Shown: positions 18,453 to 27,783 of the stretch, piece after piece
How the letters are laid out: each line of letters begins with the position of its first letter
Numbering within the stretch: position 1 is the first letter of the stretch
Translations under genes and position numbers: made by a program
Notes under the pieces: model-generated
Seen by the model: only the letters and a program-made list of their open reading frames with translations
What the model was told of the DNA's origin: nothing
The model's database searches: none
From: SURF-21 sp964529285
GTDB lineage: Bacteria; Actinomycetota; Geothermincolia; Geothermincolales; RBG-13-55-18
Assembly: GCA_964529285.1 (NCBI GenBank)
Contig: CAZGWK010000005.1
Coordinates: forward strand, 1-64,000
Direction: 5' to 3'
DNA: 64,000 nt

Positions 18453-19319
18453 CTACCCCTGGACGGCTTCCTTCGAGAGCAACCATTCAATGTATTCCCG
18501 CAGGGGTTCGCTGTAATGGCGGGCGGGCGGGAAGCCCTGCAGGCGCAGGTTCATGTTGTCCAGCGGCGAGTAAGGCGGGCGCGGGCAGGGGAGGTCCAGG
18601 TCGGCGTAGACGATGGGTTCTATGGGGACGTCCTCGTATCCCGCGATGTCTATTATCTGCCGGGCGAACTCGAAACGGGAACACACCCCCTCGTTGGTGG
18701 CATGGTAGAGGCCGTGCCAGTCCGATGTACACACGCGGTAGACTATCTCCGCCAGGTCACCCGTGTAAGTGGGGGTTCCCACTTCATCCTTCACCACGCG
18801 CAACCTGCCCTTCTCTTTCGCGTTGCGCAGGATGCTCTTTACGAAATTCCGCTTCCCAGCTTTCCCGAACAGCCACTGGGTGCGAAAGACATAGTAGCGC
18901 GGCAGGGTGGAAGCCAGGTAACGCTCGGAGGCCAGCTTGGCCTTACCGTAGACTCCCTGGGGATTAGGTTCGTCCAGCTCGTTGTATGCGGCATCTTTTT
19001 TCCCGTCGAAGACGTAATCGGAGCTGATAAAAGCCATGGGGCAACCCGATTCGAGGCACGCCAGCACCAGGTTCTGCGTGCCGGTGAAATTGGTCTTCAG
19101 GGACGGCTCGGGATCGCGTTCGGCCTGGTCGGCGTCGAGGTCGGCCGCGGAGTTTATCAGCAGGTCGGGCTGGAGGGAGGGGATCTTCTCCATGACCAGG
19201 GCGTGATCGGTAATATCCAGGTCGAGGTCGAAACCGAAGACCTCCTCGCCTTGCGACTCGAAGACCTGCACGAGGTCCGTTCCCAGTTGACCGGCGGCGC
19301 CGCAGATTACAACACGCAT
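18453..19319 (-). CDS. rmlD: dTDP-4-dehydrorhamnose reductase (RmlD/RfbD)
   Basis: This 288-residue short-chain reductase has the NAD(P)-binding motif GAAGQLG (7-13), the catalytic YGKAK and the RmlD-specific RPPYSPLDN near the C-terminus. It reduces dTDP-4-dehydro-L-rhamnose to dTDP-L-rhamnose. A strong Shine-Dalgarno (AGGAGGG) precedes the ATG. rmlC lies divergently 255 bp away; rmlA and rmlB are not in the window. A candidate promoter on the minus strand (TTGGTA, 16-17 bp, TGATAA) lies in the shared intergenic region. The product would feed the glycan genes further right. Confidence 0.92.
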   Translation of the reverse strand: MRVVICGAAGQLGTDLVQVFESQGEEVFGFDLDLDITDHALVMEKIPSLQPDLLINSAADLDADQAERDPEPSLKTNFTGTQNLVLACLESGCPMAFISSDYVFDGKKDAAYNELDEPNPQGVYGKAKLASERYLASTLPRYYVFRTQWLFGKAGKRNFVKSILRNAKEKGRLRVVKDEVGTPTYTGDLAEIVYRVCTSDWHGLYHATNEGVCSRFEFARQIIDIAGYEDVPIEPIVYADLDLPCPRPPYSPLDNMNLRLQGFPPARHYSEPLREYIEWLLSKEAVQG

Positions 19320-19574
19320 CCCACCCTCCTGTTCGTAGCCTTAAGTCACTGCAGACATTAGAAATTTATCACGAAAACGAGACACATTACCAATTGCGGC
19401 TGGCATCGTGCGGTGTTCGTTAATGCCGCGTGTTCGCGTGCCGGGTTGAAACCCTCCATCTGCGCTTAGCCCGGCATATATACCGTCGCGCCGAAGGCTG
19501 CCTGCCGCAACGTGACGATCAGAAGAGCTTGCTACCTCGGCTTTGCTCCGTTAACCTTTACTAGGTGATGCATA

Positions 19575-20036
19575 ATGGATGAAAGATACTCCGAAGCATT
19601 GGAAGGCGTGCGCTTAAAGCCCCTGGTGCGTTTCTGCGACGAGCGGGGATATCTCCTGGAGGTGCTGCGCGACGACGATTCACTCCTGGACCGTTTCGGT
19701 CAGACCACCTTCACCGTTGCGTACCCGGGAGTGATAAAGGCCTTCCACTGGCACCGCAAACAGTACGATCTCTGGTTCATGGCCCTGGGCGAGGCGCAGG
19801 TGGTCCTGCACGACCTGAGGGAGGATTCGCCCACCTGCCATCGTACACAGGTCATCTATGCCGGCGAGCACAAGCCGCTGCTCATAGTCATACCGCCGGG
19901 CGTTGCGCACGGCTACAAGGTGCTGGGAGACAAGCCGGCCGCCCTCTTCTATCACACCAGCCGGAGTTACGATGCCGCCGACCCCGACGAGGAACGTATC
20001 CCCTACGACGATCCGTCTATAGATTTCAAGTGGTAG
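19575..20036 (+). CDS. rmlC: dTDP-4-dehydrorhamnose 3,5-epimerase-like cupin (RmlC family)
   Basis: A 153-residue cupin of the RmlC family. IKAFHWHRKQYDLWF carries the active-site histidine region and IPPGVAHGY the second conserved cupin strand. At 153 residues it is a little shorter than typical RmlC (about 180), so it may be a relative acting on another 4-keto sugar. Divergent pairing with rmlD supports a rhamnose-type role. The 255 bp between the two genes must hold both promoters. Confidence 0.85.
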   Translation: MDERYSEALEGVRLKPLVRFCDERGYLLEVLRDDDSLLDRFGQTTFTVAYPGVIKAFHWHRKQYDLWFMALGEAQVVLHDLREDSPTCHRTQVIYAGEHKPLLIVIPPGVAHGYKVLGDKPAALFYHTSRSYDAADPDEERIPYDDPSIDFKW

Positions 20037-20168
20037 TCCATTTAGTTAATGATAAATTGAATTTGATACGATAATCTTTAATTCATTTTCTTCGGTTACG
20101 GCCGGATTCCTGCGGGCGAGAGCCTACACCGGCGGGGCCGGTTCTGACGAAGAGCCGTGGTCTGCGCG

Positions 20169-21371
20169 CTACTCTGACGTAATGGAGCCCGGATAGAGGA
20201 TGTTTGCGACGGTGCTGAAGAACTCCGGGTAAGCATCCTCCGCCTCGGATGCGTCGGGGTTGAACGGGCTCAGCTTGTTCCAGAAGGTCACCACGGCTGC
20301 GCCCGTATCGGGGTAGTAGAACATGTCGCAGTCTCCACCGACGACCGCGCCGTTGTGCCCTGTCCAATCACCCCGGGACTCCATCCCGAGGCCGTACATA
20401 CGCCCCTTCTCTCCCTCCGGCACCATCTTCATCTGCTCGGCGTGCGCCTCCCCGCTGATCAGGCGGCCGGTCCCGTACGCCTCGGCCCAGACCAGAAGGT
20501 CGTCGAGCGTCGATACCATCGCGCCGGCCGCCCACGGAAGGCGCCAGTTGACGGCGTCCGTTATCGGGTCCCCGGTCATGTCCACCAGCTTGCCGTCCTC
20601 GTTGGTCGCGTACCAGTGGACGAAATCCTTCGCGCTCCCCGGGGGCCCCTCCGGCATGCTCGTGCCCTCCAGGCCTAGCGGCTCCAGTATTCTTCCCTCG
20701 AGCTCGCTATCGTATTCGTTGCCGGTGACTTCTTCGATCATCATCCCCAGGAGCCAGTAGTCGGCGTTCGAGTAATGGAAGGCGGAGCCCGGCTCAAAGT
20801 AGGGGGGCTGCTCCAGGGACAACTCCAGAAGCTCCTGATAGGTCCACTTCGAGGGATTCTCGAGGACCGGCCTGGCGAGCTCTTCGATCTCGTTCCAGTT
20901 GGAAATCCCGGAGGTGTGCTGCATTAGCTGGCGGACGGTTACTTCGCTGAATTGTTCCGGCAGGCTTACGTACTTCGATGCGGGCTCGTCCAGCCCCACC
21001 TTTCCCTCGTCCACGAGTTGCAGGACGATGGTGGCCGTGAAGGTCTTCGTGATGCTACCGATGCTGTGTTTGTCTGTTTCTTCGATCTCCCTGCCCGCCT
21101 CGACGTCGCTCGATCCCCTGGCGACGGTCCACTCGTACTCCGGTGTCCGGGTGCCCGCGATGGCGCCCGGAGCCCCGCTTTCGTCGAAGGCCTGGTCAAG
21201 TGCCTCCTCCAGGGCCTCTTTCGTATCCGCGGGGGGGTGTCCACCGGCGCAGGAGAGCGCTGTCGCGACCAGCGCTCCGATCAGGATTGCTGCAAGCAGC
21301 GGCCGTACGATCGGGCCGGATCTTCTCACGGTCATAACGCAGCGTCGGCCTGTCCGCGGAAGACCGGTCAT
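20169..21371 (-). CDS. Lipoprotein serine hydrolase, beta-lactamase/DD-peptidase fold (S12)
   Basis: A 400-residue protein starting at MTGLPRTGRR, because this ATG overlaps the stop of the upstream homologue as ATGA. It has a hydrophobic signal ending in a possible lipobox (ATALSCAGG). The class C beta-lactamase-like catalytic set is complete: SITK (Ser/Lys), YSN and HNG. Such proteins are D,D-peptidases, esterases or antibiotic hydrolases; nothing here tells which. It is the second of two related tandem genes and is convergent with rmlC. Confidence 0.88.
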   Translation of the reverse strand: MTGLPRTGRRCVMTVRRSGPIVRPLLAAILIGALVATALSCAGGHPPADTKEALEEALDQAFDESGAPGAIAGTRTPEYEWTVARGSSDVEAGREIEETDKHSIGSITKTFTATIVLQLVDEGKVGLDEPASKYVSLPEQFSEVTVRQLMQHTSGISNWNEIEELARPVLENPSKWTYQELLELSLEQPPYFEPGSAFHYSNADYWLLGMMIEEVTGNEYDSELEGRILEPLGLEGTSMPEGPPGSAKDFVHWYATNEDGKLVDMTGDPITDAVNWRLPWAAGAMVSTLDDLLVWAEAYGTGRLISGEAHAEQMKMVPEGEKGRMYGLGMESRGDWTGHNGAVVGGDCDMFYYPDTGAAVVTFWNKLSPFNPDASEAEDAYPEFFSTVANILYPGSITSE

Positions 21372-22564
21372 TTCGACTCTTCGGGCGTAATCGCCTCTAC
21401 GTACCACCGGGGTATCGAGTCGGGGACGAGGGCGTTCGCCACCCCGGCGAAGGCCTGCTGTACGGCGCCGAGGTCGGAACCGTCCGTGCTCTCCTTGTTC
21501 ATGAGCACAACGAAGGTGGCCTTCTTCTCCGGCTTGTAGTACATGTCGGCCTGCCAGCCGGTGTTGTCGCCGTTCTTCCCGAGCCACCCGAAGAGGTTCT
21601 CCATGCCGAGCCCGGTCTTTATTTCTCCCCTTCCGCCCGGGATTTCCACCCAGTCCTTCTGCTGGGCGAGCATCTCGGGTGAGAGCAGCTCCCCCTCTGC
21701 GAAGGCTTTCGCCCACCTGTAGAGGTCGACCGCGGTGGAGACCATACCTCCGGCCGTGAAGTCCCAGGAGGGATCCACTCTGGTCACGTCTTTGGTCCCG
21801 TCGTACCCGTGGGCGTAGGGCTCTCGTATGTCCGGACCCTCCGGGAAGTAGGTATCTTCCAACTGGAGCGGCCCGGTTATGCTCTCCTCCAGGAATTCCT
21901 GAACGGGCTTTCCGGTTATCTCCTCAATCATGATCCCGAGGAGCACGTATCCCGCGTTCGAGTACTCGTACCCGGCGCCCGGTTCACCCTGCGGCTTTCC
22001 GCCGGTGTAGGCTTCGAACAGCTCCCTCGGCTCCCACTTGCGGAGCGGATTCTCGTTAGTCTCTTTCTGCAGGATGCCCGTGGGGTCTTCGTCCTCAATG
22101 CCGGAAGTGTGATTGAGGAGCATCCTGACGGTTATCCTGTCGCCGTTGGGAACGCCGGAGACGTACTCGTCGACGGGGTTGTCAAGTTCCAGCTTTCCCC
22201 GGTCCGCAAGGATCAACACCATCTCGGCGGTGAACGTCTTGGTTATGCTCGCGACCCTGAACTTGTCTTGCGCCTTTATGGGCTCGTTCGTCTCGATGTC
22301 AGCCTCGCCCCTGGCGAAGACCCACGGGCCTTCACTTCCGAGGGAGGCCTTCGCAACCGCTCCGGGAATCTCGTTGTCGCTCAAGACTTCGTCTATTGCG
22401 TCGGATACGTCGTTGCGGGTTTCCCCGCCGGAGGACGTTGCGCACGAACATATCCCCGCCGCAATCGCCGCGACCGTGACCAAAGCGATCACCGTAGTAA
22501 TCAGCGTTCTTTGAACTTTGTTCACAATTCCCCCAGCCAGGCGGACAAACATATTATCCGACAT
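21368..22564 (-). CDS. Lipoprotein serine hydrolase, paralogue of the next gene
   Basis: A 398-residue relative of the downstream gene, with the signal and lipobox GICSCA, SITK, and YSN. The third motif reads KNG instead of HNG, so substrate preference may differ. MFVRL, 12 bp later, is an alternative start. The two genes overlap by 4 bp (ATGA) and are surely co-translated. The similarity of order and motifs points to a tandem duplication followed by divergence. The surface location suggests action on cell-wall peptides or an extracellular ester. Confidence 0.88.
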   Translation of the reverse strand: MSDNMFVRLAGGIVNKVQRTLITTVIALVTVAAIAAGICSCATSSGGETRNDVSDAIDEVLSDNEIPGAVAKASLGSEGPWVFARGEADIETNEPIKAQDKFRVASITKTFTAEMVLILADRGKLELDNPVDEYVSGVPNGDRITVRMLLNHTSGIEDEDPTGILQKETNENPLRKWEPRELFEAYTGGKPQGEPGAGYEYSNAGYVLLGIMIEEITGKPVQEFLEESITGPLQLEDTYFPEGPDIREPYAHGYDGTKDVTRVDPSWDFTAGGMVSTAVDLYRWAKAFAEGELLSPEMLAQQKDWVEIPGGRGEIKTGLGMENLFGWLGKNGDNTGWQADMYYKPEKKATFVVLMNKESTDGSDLGAVQQAFAGVANALVPDSIPRWYVEAITPEESK

Positions 22565-22748
22565 TTCTCATTTCGAATCCCCAACATCGTAAGTTTACCA
22601 TGATCCAACTAGTTTTCACCTCCATCGTGTCGATTCCGACATTCATCATCCGAACATCTCCGACTGTTTGCGCGAAAGCACCAAAACCGCCGGTATCCCG
22701 GGACACTTGGCCAACGTTCTCGTTTCATCTGGACTTCCTTTCTCACGG

Positions 22749-23309
22749 TCAGGTAGGAACGCTTGCAAGGGAGCGGATACGAGAAAGGAGGCTATCGAAC
22801 AGCTCGCCGTGGACGGCAACCTCCGTACACTGGAATACCGTCCTTCTTGCATGGCTTATCACCTCCGCACCGATCTTGATAAGTTTCAGCTGGATACTTC
22901 GAAGCGACCAGTGGGACACCTTGCTCGGCAGGGCAAAACGGCGGACGAAGTTTCCGAGATTGTAGGCGAGGACGAACAGAGAGAGCCTCACCTGGTTGGA
23001 GGAGAAGCGAGCGCAGGAGAGCCTGGTCCAGGTGAGGGCGTATTTCCCTTCTTGGTCGTTAACGTCCTCATATCCCGCCAGTCCTGCATAGACTGACTGA
23101 CGAAGGAGGCCGGTCAGTTCATGCTGAACGTTCCTTCCGGTTCTCTTGTCTTTAATCGTTTCTCCTGCCATCTCGGTGAGTCCCAACGCCCTATCAAGCT
23201 CCCTAACCGCCAGAAGACCGGTGTCGGTCGTCACCTTTGGGCCTCTGAACTCAAGGCGCAGATGGCGGTCGAATTGGAGCTTGAGAATCCCATTTTTCTC
23301 TTCACCCAT
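22749..23309 (-). pseudogene. IS1380-type transposase with a large internal deletion
   Basis: The 186-residue frame joins the N-terminal about 90 residues of an IS1380-family transposase (LEFRGPKVTTDTGLLAVRELD, LTGLLRQSVYAGLAGYEDVND) directly to its C-terminal block (RFSSNQVRLSLFVLAYNLGN, SHARRTVFQ). Full-length members are well over 400 residues, so roughly 250 residues including most of the DDE core are missing without breaking the frame. It cannot transpose by itself, but could be moved by an intact copy elsewhere. The element lies next to a repeat-rich assembly gap. Confidence 0.85.
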
Positions 23310-23451
23310 AAGGTGTCTCCTTTCAGAACTTAAGAGCCGTCGATAATTCCTTTCATACTGCTACTTAAGCGGGTCTCGGGGCGTCTCCTTTGTGGTTTGA
23401 TATGATAAATCCAGGTTAATTATTCTTCCAGATGTACCGACATCGCCTTCC

Positions 23452-23706
23452 CCTGGTAAGGGGTCAGCCCTCCATTATCAACACGATCCGTAAAGGTTTC
23501 ATCTGCTACTTTACGTACGCGATCGNNNNNNNNNNNNNNNNNNNNNNNNNNNNNNNNNNNNNNNNNNNNNNNNNNNNNNNNNNNNNNNNNNNNNNNNNNN
23601 NNNNNNNNNNNNNNNNNNNNNNNNNTGTTGATAATGGAGGGCTGACCCCAGGTGTTGATAATGGAGGGCTGACCCCAGGTGTTGATAATGGAGGGCTGAC
23701 CCCAGG
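23452..23706. repeat. Inverted and tandem 27-bp repeats around a scaffold gap
   Basis: On the right of the gap are three exact tandem copies of a 27-bp unit that begins TGTTGATAATGG and ends CTGACCCCAGG (23626-23652, 23653-23679, 23680-23706). On the left, 23452-23483 carries the same sequence in inverted orientation with a few extra bases. The CTGACCCC core also occurs in the repeats at 61.3-62.5 kb, so these belong to one loose family of dispersed, REP-like elements. The gap is probably the result of this repeat. Confidence 0.85.
23526..23625. other. Scaffold gap (100 N)
   Basis: One hundred unresolved bases, a conventional scaffold-gap length, so the true distance is unknown. Confidence 0.99.
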
Positions 23707-23708
23707 TT

Positions 23709-23736
23709 GGAAAGGGCCCCCGAGGGGGCCCTTTCC
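23709..23736. terminator. Perfect 13-bp hairpin downstream of the LPXTG gene
   Basis: GGAAAGGGCCCCC at 23709-23721 pairs perfectly with 23724-23736 around a GA loop. It lies 28 bp past the stop of the large surface-protein gene on the minus strand. There is no good T-run on either side, so it may be a weak terminator or an RNA-stabilising hairpin. Confidence 0.6.
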
Positions 23737-23764
23737 TTAAGCGGTGTGACGTTGTCGGATTATG

Positions 23765-26700
23765 CTATTCCTGATAGCGGCGGCGCAGGCCGAGGGCGAG
23801 TAGCGCCAGGCCGAGCAACATGAATGCCGCCGCCGCGATAAGTACAGGCATCTGATCGATACCGGTGGAGGGAAGCGTACCGCCCGAAGAAGGTCCCGGG
23901 ACCACTTCGCCGCCCACCTCGACCTCGACGTTGAGGAAGTCAACGACCTTCTCGCCGCCAGGGGCCAGTTCGACGTCTACGCTGTCCGGGGTGACTGCCT
24001 GCATCTTCGTTGTGTCGTATACCTCCGTCACGTTATAGCTGCCGGCCTCGAGGAGGAGGAAGACGTAGCTCCCGTCCTCTCCAGTGGTCCCATTGATGCT
24101 TACCGGTGTTCCGGCGGCGGTCTCGCCATTGAGCTCGATTGTCATGCCCGACTTGGGTTCGTCCTTGTCCGGATCAATCTGGCTGTCTCCGTCGTCGATC
24201 CACTTGTTGACGGTGATGCTGCCGTAGAGGGCGTTGGCGAAGATAACCGATACGCTTTCACCCGGTCCCACGACGACTTCCACCCTGATGGGCCGCGTGG
24301 CATAGTAGCCGGAGGGTACCGTCTCCTCCACGGCGTATTCGCCCGGCAGCAGGTTCTTGAAGACGAAGGCACCGTCGACGCCCGTGGTCGCCTTGGCCAT
24401 GGCCCCGGTGTCACCGAGTCCTATGAGGGTGATCTCCACCCCTTGCAGCGGAGGCTCGTCCGGACCCTGGGCTCCGTCGCCGTCCAGGTCTAGGAACTTC
24501 AATCCCTCGACGCGCCCGTAGGGGCAGTTGCCGAAGTCGACCACTGCGCCCTCTCCTGCCGACAGCTCAACGGCCACGCTCACGGGAGTGCAGGCGAAGT
24601 AGCCCTGCTGGGCTTCCTCGACCACGATGTAGTTCCCTGGTTCGAGGTCGGTGAACTCGTAGTAACCGTCCTCGCCGGTAACGGTGGTGGCGATGAGTTC
24701 CTGCGGCGGGCCGGCGGAATAGAGCTTGATCGTAACGCCCTCGATGACCACGGTCTCGTCCTCGTCCCTCACGCCGTCAAAGCTGGCGTCCAGCCATTTC
24801 TGACCGGAGATGGAGCCGTAAGGAGCTTCGGAGAAGTATACCTTGACCGTCGCTCCGCAGGTCACGTCTACCTCGATGGAAATCGGGCTGATGGGATAGT
24901 AGCCTTCGGCCGTCGACTCATCCACGCTCACGGTGTATGTGCCGGGCAGGAGTCCGCCGAAGTAGAAGAATCCGTCCTCGTCGGTCACCGTCTCCTGCGG
25001 CTCACCCTCCTCGGGCGTGAGGATGATGGTCACTCCCTCCAGTCCTTCGTCCTCGCCGTCCATGATGCCGTTCTCGTCCTTGTCCCAGTACTTCCATCCT
25101 TCGATGGACCCGTAGCGGGCGTTTACGAAGTCCAGGCCATCGATGGGCTGTCCGCAGGCCAGCTCTATGTCCTCGTATATCCCGCCTGNNNNNNNNNNNN
25201 NNNNNNNNNNNNNNNNNNNNNNNNNNNNNNNNNNNNNNNNNNNNNNNNNNNNNNNNNNNNNNNNNNNNNNNNNNNNNNNNNNNNNNNNGGTCTTCAGTGC
25301 AGCCGTCCCACTTCGTCCCCGAGATGGAGAGGTAGCGGGCGTTTACGAAGTCAAGGCCATCGATGGGCTGTCCGCAGGCCAGCTCTATGTCCTCGTATAT
25401 CCCGCCTGCGGGAGATACGATGTACCACTCGTCCAGCTGCTCCCCGCTGAGCGCCTCCTTCACGGTGTAGGTACCGGGCTCCAGGCCTTCGAAGGAGTAC
25501 TCTCCGTTGATATCCGTGATGTCCTCGGCGATCTTCTCGCCGTCCTTCCATAGCTCGATGGTTATGCCCTCCACCGGGTCTTCAGTGCAGCCGTCCCACT
25601 TCGTCCCCGAGATGGAGAGGTAGCGGGCGTTGAGGAAGTTCAGGTCGTCGTAACTGTCGCCGCAACCGACCTCCAGGCCTTCGTACACCCCGCCGTCGGG
25701 ACTGACGATGTACCATTCCTCCAGCAGTTGAGGAGTTAGCACCTCCTGCACCTTGTAAACACCGTCCCCAAGGCCGGTGAACTCGTAGTAACCGCCTGCG
25801 CCGGTGACGGTGGAATCCAGGTAGACGTACTCGCCGCTGTCCTCGTCATAAATGAACAGCTTGACCTCGACTCCGGGTACGCCGGGCTCCCCTTCGTCGA
25901 CCTCGCCGCTGCAGTTGATGTCCTCGTACTTGTAACCGTTGATGTGGAAGGTCCGGCCCAGCAGGAATTCCTTGCAGTACCAGAAGCACGGCAGGTTGCA
26001 GCGCAAGGGCAGGACGTACTCCGAGGGCCCTATCACCGTGTATCCCTCGGGCGGGATCATCTTCAGCAGGTACCACGCGAAGGGCTCGCCGTCGTAGGCG
26101 CGCGGCAGGTTCATCCACCCCGCCCAGCCGCCGGGGTAGGGAGGCATGAAGATGCCGAAGGGCGCGAGTATGCCGTAGGCCCCCGGTCCCGTCAGCTTCT
26201 GGTACGGCCCGTCGTAGCCGTTGGCGGGCGTAAGGCTGTCGTCCTTCTCGATGTGGTAGAGCTCGATGGTGACGCCGTCTAGCAGGGTGTCGCCCTCGTC
26301 CGGGACGCCGTTGCAGTTCATGTCCACCCTGACCAGGGCCTCGATCACGCCGTTGTCGCAATCCGGCGGCGGTTTTTCCTTGTTGTAGAAGTCAACGCCG
26401 TCCACGTCCTGGCCCTCGGCCACGCTCACGTCCACGCTGGCGGGTGAGAGCGCCTCCATGTCTGCTGGCACTATCTCCTTCACGGTGTAGTCGCCGGGTT
26501 CCAGGTCTGGGAAGGAGTAGCTGCCGTCCGCCGCCGTGGTCGTGGTGGCGACTTTCCCGCCGTCCTTCCACAGCTCGATGGTCACGCCCTCCAGCGGGAC
26601 CACGTCTTCGAACGATCCGTCGCCGTTGGGATCAAGCCACTTGTAGCCCGAGATGGAGCCGTCGAGGATCACATCGGGCGCGTTGCCGAAGTATACTTCT

Positions 26701-27209
26701 TTCGTCTGGTCCCGACATATCTCTAGAATGTAGGAGGTCTGGGTGGTGGCGTGATAACCCGCGGGGACGATCTCGCTCACGGTGTATTCGCCCGGCTCGA
26801 GCCCGTCGTAGCAGACCTTGCCGTCGCAGTCGGTCTGCTTTTCGTTCCCTCCGTTGAGGGTGATCGTGACCCCGGACATGCCGGTCTCGCCGGGATCCAT
26901 GACGCCGTTCTCGTTTTCGTCGAGGAACTTGACGACGCAGATCTTGCTCGTGTGGCATTCGATGCCCGCTTCCGGATCTTCCGGCGCCTCCAGAGGCTCC
27001 TCGATGCCTTCCGCTAGAAGTGCTTGAGAGGTATAAGCCGCTACCTCCTCCTGCGCGCCGCCTGTCTCGCCCTCGCAGATCACGCTCGACTGCACTGCCG
27101 AATCTACCGCTTCGTTTCCTGCCAGGGCGGAAACGATACCACCCAGAAGCGTCGACAGCACCAGCACCGTGATGCACGCGAGGGACAGCCATCTGGTCGG
27201 CTTGTTCAT
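23765..27209 (-). CDS. LPXTG-anchored surface protein of SdrD/Cna-B repeats, interrupted by an assembly gap
   Basis: The start is MNKPTRWLSLACITVLVLS, preceded by GGAGGTGA. A signal peptide of about 30 residues is followed by at least ten SdrD-B/Cna-B-type beta domains of about 95-150 residues, each opening like SISGYKWLD or SISGTKWDG and containing EGVTIELWKDG and GLEPGTYTVKE. The protein ends with LPSTG, a hydrophobic helix and RRRYQE, a complete sortase signal. Such rod-like domains hold adhesins away from the cell wall. The 100-N gap at 25189-25288 falls between near-identical repeats and breaks the frame; both flanks are repeated almost exactly within the gene, so repeat units have probably been collapsed. 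No sortase gene is in the window. A promoter and structured leader lie upstream. Confidence 0.9.
25189..25288. other. Scaffold gap (100 N) inside the surface-protein gene
   Basis: One hundred unresolved bases inside repeated domains. The reading frame differs on the two sides, consistent with an arbitrary gap length rather than a real frameshift. Confidence 0.99.
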
Positions 27210-27471
27210 GTACGTCACCTCCGCTGTATTGCCTTTCTTGTGCGATGGGACGCGATGCAAGGCAGCCTTTCTGCCCTGTCGGCGCGAGGCGAGGGAAAGG
27301 CCGTTGATACGGCCGCGGGAAGAGGGGAAAGTGCCTTCGGGATATGAGCCAGATATCTACGCCGTATAAGTCCTGGTCACGACCGGAAAGCCTGCCCCTG
27401 TTCCTGTCCTTCTACCCCTGCTCGCATCCTCCTTTTGTCTCCAACCTCTTTTGCCCGTAATGCCTTGTATG

Positions 27472-27630
27472 AAAAAACCCGACCGTAATAAACGATCGGG
27501 CCGGTTTCACCACTAGCTCCCCGCAGCTCTGGTAACCATTTCTCGTGCTGCGGTTCACAGCTTCCCTATCGTGAGCTAATATCGCTGTCTATGGCGTTTT
27601 CATTATAACCAAAATATCCTGAATTGAAAA
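27472..27630 (-). promoter_or_regulatory. Promoter and structured, terminator-containing leader of the surface-protein gene
   Basis: On the minus strand, TTTTCA (27625-27630) and TATAAT (27602-27607) are 17 bp apart. Downstream, TAGCTC/GAGCTA (27573-27578 with 27514-27519) encloses CCGCAGC/GCTGCGG (27547-27553 with 27521-27527), whose loop holds a small TGGTTACCA hairpin. Then comes GGTGAAACC and a terminator: an 8-bp stem 27493-27500/27478-27485 followed by six T (27472-27477). The gene starts about 260 bases later. A stem array followed by a terminator is typical of an attenuator or riboswitch. I could not match it to TPP, SAM, cobalamin, c-di-GMP-I/II, c-di-AMP or Moco consensus patterns. 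Confidence 0.6.
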
Positions 27631-27783
27631 CCCTTTTTTGTACGACCAGCGAGTTGCGAGCCGCAGTGGATCGCAAGACAAATGCACTAGCGGTCAACGC
27701 CGGGGTCCCGCGGCGGGTGAGCCAGGTATTAACCGGGGTAACTAAAATCAGCCGGGCGCGATCGCAAAGCGATAGCGGTGACG

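Noticed and set aside
25143..25553. Open frames running through the N blocks
   Set aside because: They translate N as unknown residues and depend on an arbitrary gap length.
27472..27630. Assigning the leader to the c-di-GMP-I, c-di-AMP or cobalamin riboswitch
   Set aside because: GGGAAGCTGTGAA faintly recalls the cobalamin core, but CCGCCACTG and the B12-box are absent; the c-di-GMP and c-di-AMP cores are also absent.
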